This document shows positions 16,664 to 24,681 of a stretch of DNA of 64,000 nt, piece by piece. The stretch's first letter is position 1; each line of letters opens with the position of its first letter. Position numbers and translations under genes: made by a program. The DNA is taken from the NCBI GenBank assembly GCA_038316435.1, contig JBBQAQ010000003.1, positions 1 through 64,000 of the forward strand, in the 5' to 3' direction. The notes under the pieces were generated by a model. It was given only the letters and a program-made list of their open reading frames with translations. It was not told the origin of the DNA and ran no database searches. This stretch comes from JACJXF01 sp038316435 (GTDB taxonomy: Bacteria; Bacteroidota; Bacteroidia; Bacteroidales; GCA-2748055).

Positions 16664-18862
16664 GTGAAATACATCTTTCTATTAATTCTGATGATTACTC
16701 TGAATTATCAATCTTCTTTTTCCCAAGGCATTAATCACTGGGAAACCCTTATTGATGCTTCAGATACCTGGAAATATATAATTCCGACTCAGGAATTGGA
16801 AGCAAATTGGACAAACTCTGACTATAATGATACAAGTTGGCTTTCCGGTTCAGGGGGAATTGGATATGGAGATACTGATGATAAAACAATAATAGCTGCT
16901 AATACCCTTTCCGTTTTTCTACGAAAAACCTTTTACTTGAATCAGGCATCTGCTCTTGATTCTGCAATTCTCTATGTTGATTACGATGATGGATTTGTTG
17001 CTTATCTGAACGGCATTGAAATTGCTCGCGCAAATATTGGCAATCCTGGTGACAGACCTCCTTTCAATGCAACAGCAATAAATATTGTAGAACCTAAATC
17101 GATTTCTAGAGGAAATCCGACGATCTTTCCAATCAATCGCAGTAAGTTGATTTTAGCAAGAAGGGATGGAAATAATACACTATCCCTTCAGGTTCATAAT
17201 CAAGCAAAAACATCTTCCGATCTTTCTTCAACATGCTTTTTTTTCGGGGGATTTACAAGTAAATCAAATGAATTTCGAATTCCGCCATCCTGGTTTGCTT
17301 TCGCTTCACATTTACCGCTGATAATAATAAATACAAACGGTCAGCTTATACTTGACGAACCAAAAATTAATGCCTGGATCAAGGTAATTAATAATGGTCC
17401 CGGACAAATCAATTCTTCAAATAATCCGGCAACAGATTTCGAGGGTTTTATTGGTATTGAAATACGCGGTCAGAGTTCACAGATGTTCCCTAAACAGGGT
17501 TTTGGCATTGAAACCCGCAATCTTTTGAAGGCAGATTCCTCAGTAAGTCTACTTGGAATGCCTGAAGAAAATGACTGGATTCTAAGCGCTCCATATTCTG
17601 ATAAGTCATTGATGAGAAATCCCTTGACTTATTATCTAGGAAGTAAAATGGGTGACTGGCAACCAAAAACAAAATGGTGTGAAGTTTTTATAAATGAAAA
17701 TTATCAAGGGATCTATTTATTGGAAGAAAAAATAAAAAGAGATAAAGATCGCGTCAATATTGGAAAAATGTTCCCAGAGTCTTTAACAGGCGATTCAATT
17801 ACCGGGGGATATATTGTTAAGGTTGATAAACTTACGTATCTGGACATTAATGAGTATTTCCGCACTTATCCAACTGTACGCTTTAATAATGCCAGAAATT
17901 ACGACTTTACCTATGTATATCCTAAAGCAAATGTTATTACCTCTGCCCAAAGAATCTATATCAAAAATTTTCTTACAGATCTCGAATCAACTTTAAACGG
18001 TAGTAAATTTAAAGATCCGCTAATTGGCTACAGGAAATATATGGATGAGAATTCATTTGCCGAATTTCAAATTATGCAAGAGCTTAGTAATAATGTTGAT
18101 GGATATCGGTATAGTACTTTTTTTTACAAAGATCGGGATTCAGACGGCGGTAAGCTACATGCAGGGCCCCTTTGGGATTTCGACTTATGCTATGGAAATG
18201 TTGATTATTCTCCTCCGAGGCTTGCTACTGATCAATGGCTATATACCACATTCGGACCTAATGAAGGCTATGGAATGCACTGGTGGGCAAGGTTAATGCA
18301 GGACCCTGAATATGTTAAGATGATTAAATTAAAGTATAGTCAATTACGGGCAGGAGCTTTTAATACTGATTCTATAATGTCTTACCTTAATAATAACCAG
18401 ACATTGCTTGGAGAAGCCATAAATCGTAATTTTGAATACTGGCCTATTCTTAATGAATATATTTGGCCTAATGCTTATATAGGATATACCTATGAAAACG
18501 AATTGAACTATTTAAAAACTTGGCTTTACGAAAGACTTTTATGGCTAGATTCCAAATGGTTGCTCTCTCTTAATAGCGAGAATTCTAATGCTTTGGTAAA
18601 GGATTTTGTGGTTTACCCTAATCCATTTAGTTCTGAATTAAACTTTTCAATTCTTCCTAATAATTTGGATGAAATCGTGGTTGAAATATATAGTAGTCAA
18701 GGAAAAAGGATGCTTCACAAAACAATTCAGCCAGTAAATAAAACCTTTACTGATATTCAAATAGATAATATTAATCTCCCTTCAGGAATATATATTATTC
18801 AGGTTCAGCAGTTAGGACAAATAATTGGTTATTCAAAAATTATTTGCTCATCAAACAAATAA
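16664..18862 (+). CDS. secreted CotH-kinase-like protein with T9SS sorting domain
   Basis: This 732-residue protein starts with GTG at 16664 and has a clear signal peptide (MKYIFLLILMITLNYQSSFS). Residues about 22-190 form a jelly-roll-like domain (YVDYDDGFVAYLNGIEIARA). Residues about 230-600 are a CotH domain, an atypical kinase fold: MRNPLTYYLGSKMG, CEVFINENYQGIYLLEEKIK, and the metal-binding segment GPLWDFDLCYGN. The last 90 residues (VVYPNPFSSELNFSI...LPSGIYIIQV) are a type IX secretion type A sorting domain, so the protein is probably sent to the cell surface or medium. Its substrate is unknown. A possible M28 peptidase partner follows directly. Confidence 0.92.
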   Translation: MKYIFLLILMITLNYQSSFSQGINHWETLIDASDTWKYIIPTQELEANWTNSDYNDTSWLSGSGGIGYGDTDDKTIIAANTLSVFLRKTFYLNQASALDSAILYVDYDDGFVAYLNGIEIARANIGNPGDRPPFNATAINIVEPKSISRGNPTIFPINRSKLILARRDGNNTLSLQVHNQAKTSSDLSSTCFFFGGFTSKSNEFRIPPSWFAFASHLPLIIINTNGQLILDEPKINAWIKVINNGPGQINSSNNPATDFEGFIGIEIRGQSSQMFPKQGFGIETRNLLKADSSVSLLGMPEENDWILSAPYSDKSLMRNPLTYYLGSKMGDWQPKTKWCEVFINENYQGIYLLEEKIKRDKDRVNIGKMFPESLTGDSITGGYIVKVDKLTYLDINEYFRTYPTVRFNNARNYDFTYVYPKANVITSAQRIYIKNFLTDLESTLNGSKFKDPLIGYRKYMDENSFAEFQIMQELSNNVDGYRYSTFFYKDRDSDGGKLHAGPLWDFDLCYGNVDYSPPRLATDQWLYTTFGPNEGYGMHWWARLMQDPEYVKMIKLKYSQLRAGAFNTDSIMSYLNNNQTLLGEAINRNFEYWPILNEYIWPNAYIGYTYENELNYLKTWLYERLLWLDSKWLLSLNSENSNALVKDFVVYPNPFSSELNFSILPNNLDEIVVEIYSSQGKRMLHKTIQPVNKTFTDIQIDNINLPSGIYIIQVQQLGQIIGYSKIICSSNK

Positions 18863-18918
18863 TTTTCAAATTTATAAACATCTCTTTTATAATAATATAT
18901 CAATTTGTATTTAATCTA

Positions 18919-20202
18919 ATGCTTAAAGTATTTCCTTTTCTTCTTCTCCTTCTACAAGGGATAAATATTTATTCACAAAGTATTGAATATGCCAGAAGCA
19001 TAATTAATACTCTTGCATCAAAGGAATACATGGGTAGGGGCTATGTTGCAAACGCTGATCTGAAAGCGGCCAAATTTATAAGAAATGAGTTTAGACTTTC
19101 AGGCCTCGACTCTTTGGGGAAGAATTACTTTCAGCCCTTTAAAATTGATGTAAATACCTTTCCTGGTGAAATGGATGTTCAAATAAATGGCGCATCACTT
19201 AAACCTGGTGATGATTATATAATTGACCCTACTTCTCCCTCAATTAAAGGAAATTTTGCAGTTATAAGATGTAGTCGTTCTGACCTTTTAGACCAGCAAA
19301 AATTAAATTTAATATTTTCTTCTATAAAGGGAAAAGCACTTCTTATCGACTTAAATGATTCAATAATATACTCTGGTGAAGAATCCGCTAAAATCAAACA
19401 AATTATCAATTTAATAAAATTCTCCAAAGATTTAAACAATTCTTTGACAATTCTTTACACTAAAGAAAGACTAATTTGGAGTATTTCTGATTGGCAATCT
19501 GAGAAACCAGTTATACTAATTAATTCATCAGTTATTAATTCAAATGAAATTTTCAAAATTACAGTTGATATTCAAGCAAATTACTTAAAGAAATATAAGA
19601 CACAAAATATTGTAGGTATGATCCGCGGAAGTTCCAATAATGATAGCTTTCTGGTTATTACTGCTCATTATGACCATCTTGGAATTATGGGAAAGAATAC
19701 CATTTTCCCAGGCGCAAATGATAATGCGAGTGGAATTGCTATGATCCTAAATCTGGCAAGATATTATTCTATTAATCCGCCTAAGTATAATACTGTATTT
19801 ATTGCATTTTCAGCTGAAGAATTGGGCCTACTTGGCGCAGACTTTTTTGCACATTCAACTTTATTAGAAATAAAGAAAATTAAGTTTCTGATAAATTTTG
19901 ATCTGGCGGGAACCGGAGATGAAGGAATTAAAGTCGTAAACGCAACCATTTTCAAGCAAGAATTTGAAAAACTTCAGAAGATTAATTCCGAGAACCACTT
20001 TCTGCCCTCCATTATGGCCAGAGGAGAAGCATGCATAAGCGATCATTGTTTGTTCTTCAATAGAAACGTCCCATGTTTTTACATTTATACTTTGGGGGGA
20101 ATATCTGCTTATCATGATATCTACGACAAAGCTGAAACCCTCCCCCTTACAGAGTTTGGCAATTATTTAAAATTGATGACTACCTTCCTAAATTCTTTTT
20201 GA
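18919..20202 (+). CDS. exported M28-family metallopeptidase
   Basis: A 427-residue zinc aminopeptidase-like protein. The start at ATG 18919 gives a good signal peptide (MLKVFPFLLLLLQGINIYSQ); an in-frame TTG at 18844 would overlap the preceding gene and place extra hydrophobic residues in front. The co-catalytic zinc ligands can be followed: H in TAHYDHLG, D in GANDNASG, the EE pair in AFSAEELGLLG, D in NFDLAGTGDEG, and H in ISDHCLF. The segment before residue 200 is a PA-like insert of low similarity. It is probably cotranscribed with the CotH gene and acts in the periplasm or outside the cell. Confidence 0.9.
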   Translation: MLKVFPFLLLLLQGINIYSQSIEYARSIINTLASKEYMGRGYVANADLKAAKFIRNEFRLSGLDSLGKNYFQPFKIDVNTFPGEMDVQINGASLKPGDDYIIDPTSPSIKGNFAVIRCSRSDLLDQQKLNLIFSSIKGKALLIDLNDSIIYSGEESAKIKQIINLIKFSKDLNNSLTILYTKERLIWSISDWQSEKPVILINSSVINSNEIFKITVDIQANYLKKYKTQNIVGMIRGSSNNDSFLVITAHYDHLGIMGKNTIFPGANDNASGIAMILNLARYYSINPPKYNTVFIAFSAEELGLLGADFFAHSTLLEIKKIKFLINFDLAGTGDEGIKVVNATIFKQEFEKLQKINSENHFLPSIMARGEACISDHCLFFNRNVPCFYIYTLGGISAYHDIYDKAETLPLTEFGNYLKLMTTFLNSF

Positions 20203-20281
20203 TTTTATTTAGATCGAATATTAATTTTAAATAAAGTTACAAATTCTTGTTCTTATTGTTATTTGATTCACAATAAAATAA

Positions 20282-20289
20282 TATATTTG
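20282..20289 (+). promoter_or_regulatory. candidate promoter of the hydrogenase operon
   Basis: TATATTTG matches TAnnTTTG exactly, with a TTTG at 20262-20265 upstream (16-base gap, a little short). It lies 85 bases before the first hydrogenase gene and is the only such box in the 171-base gap. Confidence 0.45.
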
Positions 20290-20373
20290 AAGGATGCTTT
20301 TGTTATTAATATAACAATGTTGCGTAAGAGCCTTATAATAAATATTTTATTATTAACCAAAAAAATTTAACTC

Positions 20374-20838
20374 ATGTCAGAACCAATCAATCTGGTAAAA
20401 GTGCTGGCAGATAAACATGGCCGCAGGCGTGATAGTCTTATCCCTATACTTCAGGGTCTGATGGAAGAGACTAACTATCTCACTGATGAAGCTATGGTTC
20501 TTGTAGCCAAAGAACTAGACATATCATCAGCAGATGTATATGGCACAGCATCCTTTTACACCTTTATGGATACGGAAATAAGAGGCAAATATGTTATAAG
20601 AATTTGTAAAACAATCAGTTGTTCAATGAAGGGAAAAATTGATGTTTTACATACAATTGAAGATACGCTAAAAATTAAAGTTGGAGAAACGACATCCGAT
20701 AAGAAATTCAGTTTACTTGAAACAAATTGCATAGGGTGGTGCCACAAAGCTCCCGCGATGCTAATAAATGACACTCCATATACAGAATTGACATCACAGA
20801 AAGTCACTGAAATTTTACAGGATTATATGAAAAAATAA
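20374..20838 (+). CDS. NuoE-like [2Fe-2S] subunit of NADH-dependent hydrogenase (HydC)
   Basis: A 154-residue thioredoxin-like ferredoxin subunit, homologous to NuoE of complex I and HydC of trimeric [FeFe] hydrogenases. The four cluster ligands are visible as C-x4-C in RICKTISCSMKG and C-x3-C in TNCIGWCHKAPAM. The N-terminal helical domain (GRRRDSLIPILQGLMEETNY) is intact. It passes electrons between the FMN subunit encoded next and the hydrogenase subunit. Gaps of 24 and 18 bases join the three genes into one operon. Confidence 0.92.
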   Translation: MSEPINLVKVLADKHGRRRDSLIPILQGLMEETNYLTDEAMVLVAKELDISSADVYGTASFYTFMDTEIRGKYVIRICKTISCSMKGKIDVLHTIEDTLKIKVGETTSDKKFSLLETNCIGWCHKAPAMLINDTPYTELTSQKVTEILQDYMKK

Positions 20839-20862
20839 CATTGAATCTGAAAAATATATCAT

Positions 20863-22023
20863 ATGAAAAGTTCAGCATTAAAAAGAGTTGACCTGATCTT
20901 CGAAAGTGTAAATGTCAGGGCAATCTTAGAAAAAACATTAAAGAGAAAGCCTGAAGAAATTATTAAAGACATTCTCGATTCCGGTCTGCGTGGTCGCGGA
21001 GGTGCTGGTTTTCCAACAGGAATGAAATGGAAATACACCGCTGACGAAAAAGACCCGGTAAAATATATTGTATGTAATGCCGATGAAGGTGAGCCCGGTA
21101 CTTTTAAGGACAGGCAAATTTTAGACGAAGTTCCAAGAAAAGTTTTTGGAGGAATGGCAATCGCCAGCAAAGCAATTGGGGCTAAAATCGGGTATGTTTA
21201 TTTGCGGGGAGAATATAAATTTCTTGTGCCAAAACTGCAGGAAGAAATCGATCTCTTTCATAGTATGATGAAAGAAATGAAACATGATTTCAGAATTGAA
21301 CTTCGATTGGGTAGCGGCGCATATATTTGCGGCGAAGAAAGTGCATTATTTGAATCAATAGAAGGGAAAAGAGGAGAACCTAGAAATAAACCTCCCTATC
21401 CAACATCTTCTGGGCTTTTTGGAAAACCTACATCAATAAATAATGTAGAAACATTAGTTTATACTGTAATGATATGTGAGTATGGCGCCGACCATTTCCA
21501 CAAACTAGGTACAACAGATTCAAGAGGCTCAAAGGTTTTTTCAGTATCAGGAGACACACCTAAAGCCGGCATATATGAATTGGAGCTTGGTATGACAGTT
21601 GAGCGTTTTGTAGAAGAATTCGGCGATGGCGACACAAAGGCTGTTCAGGTTGGGGGTGCATCTGGTTTCTGCGTACCAAGAAAAAAATTCCAAGATACAA
21701 TTATAGGTTTTGAGGGAGTACCAACAGGAGGTTCTATGAAGCTATTTAATAGCTCTCGATCCATGTACAATGTATTACATAATTATCTTGACTTTTTTGC
21801 AGAGGAATCATGCGGACAGTGCACTCCTTGCAGAGTAGGCTGCCAACAACTCCTTCTTGGGGTCGAAGCTGTAAAGCGCGGCGAAAAAAATTCCCGTTAC
21901 CTTGATGAATTGGTGAAACTTGCTGGCACAATGAAAATGGCATCAAAATGTGGCTTGGGTCAATCAGTTGGAAACGCCTTTAAATCTATCGTGGAAAATT
22001 TTAAAGAAGAAGTAATTTACTAA
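20863..22023 (+). CDS. short NuoF-like FMN/NADH subunit of hydrogenase (HydB-like)
   Basis: A 386-residue NADH-oxidising subunit. The FMN/NAD site is read in GLRGRGGAGFPTGMKW and CNADEGEPGTFKDR, and YICGEESALFESIEGKRG follows. The N3-type [4Fe-4S] cluster ligands are CGQCTPCRVGC (about residues 317-327) with a later cysteine in KCGLGQ. Typical bifurcating HydB proteins are about 600 residues long, with an N-terminal [2Fe-2S] domain and a C-terminal ferredoxin domain. Both are absent here: the protein begins directly with the core and ends shortly after the N3 cysteine. This suggests an enzyme that exchanges electrons with NADH alone. Confidence 0.92.
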   Translation: MKSSALKRVDLIFESVNVRAILEKTLKRKPEEIIKDILDSGLRGRGGAGFPTGMKWKYTADEKDPVKYIVCNADEGEPGTFKDRQILDEVPRKVFGGMAIASKAIGAKIGYVYLRGEYKFLVPKLQEEIDLFHSMMKEMKHDFRIELRLGSGAYICGEESALFESIEGKRGEPRNKPPYPTSSGLFGKPTSINNVETLVYTVMICEYGADHFHKLGTTDSRGSKVFSVSGDTPKAGIYELELGMTVERFVEEFGDGDTKAVQVGGASGFCVPRKKFQDTIIGFEGVPTGGSMKLFNSSRSMYNVLHNYLDFFAEESCGQCTPCRVGCQQLLLGVEAVKRGEKNSRYLDELVKLAGTMKMASKCGLGQSVGNAFKSIVENFKEEVIY

Positions 22024-22041
22024 CTCATAAAGATTGAAATT

Positions 22042-23823
22042 ATGGTTAATCTTAGTATAAACGGTCTGTCTGTATCGGTAAAGGAAGGAACAACAATCCT
22101 AGATGCCGCCCGAAAACTTAATTTTAAAATACCTACATTATGTCATCATCAGGATTTATGTGTAGCAGGTAATTGCCGGGTTTGCGTCGTAGAGCAACCT
22201 GGAGCACGAACTTTAACTGCTGCCTGCGCAACTCCTGTTTCTGAGAATATGGAAATCCTTACTAATAGTCTAAAGGTTAGGACAGCCCGAAAACATATTA
22301 TTGAACTATTGCTTTCTGAACATAAAGCTGATTGCACTAAATGCTATAAAAATGGAGTTTGTGAACTTCAAAGCCTTGCCAATGAATATAGTGTAGGCGA
22401 TCACTTGTTTATTGATCTAGTACCCATTCATGCGCATAAAATTGATATTACTTCGCCATCTTTATCTAAAGATGACAGTAAATGCATTCGGTGTCAGAGG
22501 TGTGTTAGAACATGTGCAGAACTTCAAGGTGTCAATGCTCTTACAGTTGCGAATAAGGGCAAAGAAATGAAGATTAGCAGTTTTTATGATAAGCCAATGC
22601 ATGAGGTAGTCTGCACCAATTGTGGACAATGTATTAACCGCTGCCCAACTGGTGCGCTTGTGGAAAGAAACTACATTGAAGAAGTATGGCAGGCAATCCT
22701 TGATCCCACAAAACATGTTGTTGTTCAAACGGCTCCGGCAGTTAGAATTGGACTTGGCGAAGCACTAGGGCTTTCACCCGGTCAGAGGGTTACGGGAAAA
22801 ATGGTGTCTGCACTTAAACGTCTTGGATTCAATAGTGTATTAGATACTGACTTTACTGCTGATCTAACTATTATTGAAGAAGGAACAGAACTGCTCACAA
22901 GACTTAAAAAGGTCTTGGTTGAAAAGGATCCGAAAGTGAAACTACCTCTAACTACATCATGTTCACCGGGCTGGATAAAATTCATTGAGCATATATTTCC
23001 GGAATTCTTGCCAAACGTTTCTTCCTGTAAATCACCCCAACAAATGTTTGGGGCGCTCGCAAAAACATATTATGCTCAAAAAAGAAAAATAAACCCAAAG
23101 GATATAGTAAGTATTTCAATAATGCCATGCACAGCAAAGAAATATGAAGCCGACCGTCCAGAGATGCGATCAAGTGGATTTAAGGATGTAGATTATGTTC
23201 TAACCACTCGAGAGCTTGCAAAAATGATAAAACAGGCAGGTATAAACTTTGATAAACTTGAAGAAATGAAGTATGACTCCATTATGGGAGAATCTACAGG
23301 TGCTGCTGTTATTTTTGGAGCAACTGGTGGGGTTATGGAAGCTGCTCTCAGAACTGCGTATGAAATAGTAACTGGGCGTGAGGTTCCTTTTGAAAATCTC
23401 AATATAATACCAGTACGCGGAGTTGATGGCATTCGCGAGGCTTCAGTATTAATTAATAAATGTAAGCCTGAATGGGCGTTCTTAAATGGAGTGGAGTTAA
23501 AATGTGTGGTTGCTCATGGACTCGCAAACGCCCGAACCGTAATGCAAAACGTCAAAGATGGTAAGGCAAACTATCATTTTATAGAAATAATGGCTTGCCC
23601 AGGTGGTTGCCTTGGTGGAGGTGGACAGCCAATACCTACCAATGAAGCAATCCGTAAGAAAAGAACCGAAGCCATCTATGCCGAAGATATGGGCATGCCA
23701 CTTAGAAAATCCCACTTGAATCCGGAAATAACTGCAATATATAAGGATTTTTTGGGTGAGCCAAATGGACATAAATCTCATGAATTGCTTCATACTCATT
23801 ATACAGAAAGAAGGCGGTATTAA
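22042..23823 (+). CDS. [FeFe] hydrogenase catalytic subunit, NADH-linked type (HydA)
   Basis: A 593-residue hydrogenase large subunit. The N-terminal [2Fe-2S] domain (CHHQDLCVAGNCRVC) is followed by a His-Cys3 cluster region (HKADCTKCYKNGVCEL) and two [4Fe-4S] motifs (CIRCQRCVRTC and CTNCGQCINRC). The H-cluster motifs are TSCSPGW (about 307), MPCTAKKYE (about 361) and MACPGGCLGGGGQP (about 517). A C-terminal small-subunit-like domain ends in HTHYTERRRY. It makes or consumes H2 in the cytoplasm with the two preceding subunits. The maturases HydE, HydF and HydG are not in the window. A strong terminator follows. Confidence 0.95.
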   Translation: MVNLSINGLSVSVKEGTTILDAARKLNFKIPTLCHHQDLCVAGNCRVCVVEQPGARTLTAACATPVSENMEILTNSLKVRTARKHIIELLLSEHKADCTKCYKNGVCELQSLANEYSVGDHLFIDLVPIHAHKIDITSPSLSKDDSKCIRCQRCVRTCAELQGVNALTVANKGKEMKISSFYDKPMHEVVCTNCGQCINRCPTGALVERNYIEEVWQAILDPTKHVVVQTAPAVRIGLGEALGLSPGQRVTGKMVSALKRLGFNSVLDTDFTADLTIIEEGTELLTRLKKVLVEKDPKVKLPLTTSCSPGWIKFIEHIFPEFLPNVSSCKSPQQMFGALAKTYYAQKRKINPKDIVSISIMPCTAKKYEADRPEMRSSGFKDVDYVLTTRELAKMIKQAGINFDKLEEMKYDSIMGESTGAAVIFGATGGVMEAALRTAYEIVTGREVPFENLNIIPVRGVDGIREASVLINKCKPEWAFLNGVELKCVVAHGLANARTVMQNVKDGKANYHFIEIMACPGGCLGGGGQPIPTNEAIRKKRTEAIYAEDMGMPLRKSHLNPEITAIYKDFLGEPNGHKSHELLHTHYTERRRY

Positions 23824-23851
23824 ATAAACTTACAAAAAAGTTCAGTTTTCT

Positions 23852-23888
23852 AAAGAGCAGAGGCATAATTTGTGGCTCTGCTCTTTTT
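23852..23888 (+). terminator. intrinsic terminator of the hydrogenase operon
   Basis: AAAGAGCAGAG (23852-23862) and CTCTGCTCTTT (23876-23886) pair perfectly over 11 bases around a 13-base loop, running into TTTTT. It begins 28 bases after the hydA stop. Confidence 0.85.
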
Positions 23889-24075
23889 ATTTTACCAAAT
23901 GAATTTTAGAAATTTATTTTTTCGTGTTTTTATTATGAATTAAAAATTCTTTTTTAATAACAATAAGAAATACTTCTTTTGCATATATTATTATTTCTCA
24001 ATTGATTTAAGCTATTATATAAACTAATTATTGACACCACTTCAATTCTAATTTTTCTATAATTCTCGTATTATT

Positions 24076-24570
24076 TTAATCATACAATTTTAAATATTCA
24101 AAGTGGTTCCCTGTCCACTTTAGATATTTTTCAAAGTCACAATATTTTATGACCAATGTTGCGGTATTATCATTTGGATGAAAACTGATAAATTCTGAGT
24201 TTCGGATATTCTCATCTAGGAAAAGCAAAACCTGATTGGAAACATCATTAATAAGGCCAAACGGCGATACGGATCCTGCCTTTAGGCCAAGGTATTTTTC
24301 CAAACGAGTATCCGATGCAAAACTGATTTTCCCCTGTTTTAGCCTTTTTTCCAAATCGTGAATATCCAAAGCTCTTGTGTAATCTAAAACAACCAGAAAA
24401 TGTCTGTCTCCCTTGTGATTTCGAAAAAACAAGTTCTTACAATGGGTTGCCTCCAAATCTTCCCAATATTGTTTAGCTATTTCTATCGTTGGGAGAGGGG
24501 GATGCTCATGCAACCTATATTCAATTTTCAATTTAGAAACAATTTCTATAACTTTTTCACGCTCTGTCAT
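24076..24570 (-). CDS. YbaK/ProX-type prolyl-tRNA editing deacylase
   Basis: A 164-residue free-standing editing domain of the ProX (PrdX) type, which removes wrongly attached alanine (or a similar residue) from tRNA-Pro. The YbaK core can be recognised from CKNLFFRNHKGDRHFLVVLD with the usual lysine, KQGKISFASDTRLEKYLGL, and GSVSPFGLINDVSNQVLLFLD. Length is normal. It is a single gene, with only AT-rich spacer between it and the hydrogenase terminator. Confidence 0.92.
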   Translation of the reverse strand: MTEREKVIEIVSKLKIEYRLHEHPPLPTIEIAKQYWEDLEATHCKNLFFRNHKGDRHFLVVLDYTRALDIHDLEKRLKQGKISFASDTRLEKYLGLKAGSVSPFGLINDVSNQVLLFLDENIRNSEFISFHPNDNTATLVIKYCDFEKYLKWTGNHFEYLKLYD

Positions 24571-24653
24571 GTTTACGAAGATTAAAAGACAAATTTAAAA
24601 AGATTTATTCGTGCAAACAGCTTCATATATTTTATAACTTAGAATTCTTATAC

Positions 24654-24661
24654 TAATTTTG
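24654..24661 (+). promoter_or_regulatory. candidate promoter of the LTA-synthase-like gene
   Basis: TAATTTTG matches TAnnTTTG and lies 20 bases before the start codon, which implies a very short leader. No clear -33 element was found. Confidence 0.4.
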
Positions 24662-24681
24662 CCTCCTATATCAAACTCAAC

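Noticed and set aside
18117..18125. T9 run in the CotH gene as a phase-variation tract
   Set aside because: T runs of this length are ordinary in AT-rich DNA, unlike the G10 tract; no evidence of switching.
18024..18296. A 90-codon plus-strand frame inside the CotH gene
   Set aside because: It lies wholly within the CotH coding sequence in another frame and has no start context or family.
20859..21170. A 103-codon minus-strand frame opposite the NuoF-like gene
   Set aside because: It is fully antisense to a conserved gene, and its residues reflect the complement of the conserved codons rather than a protein family.
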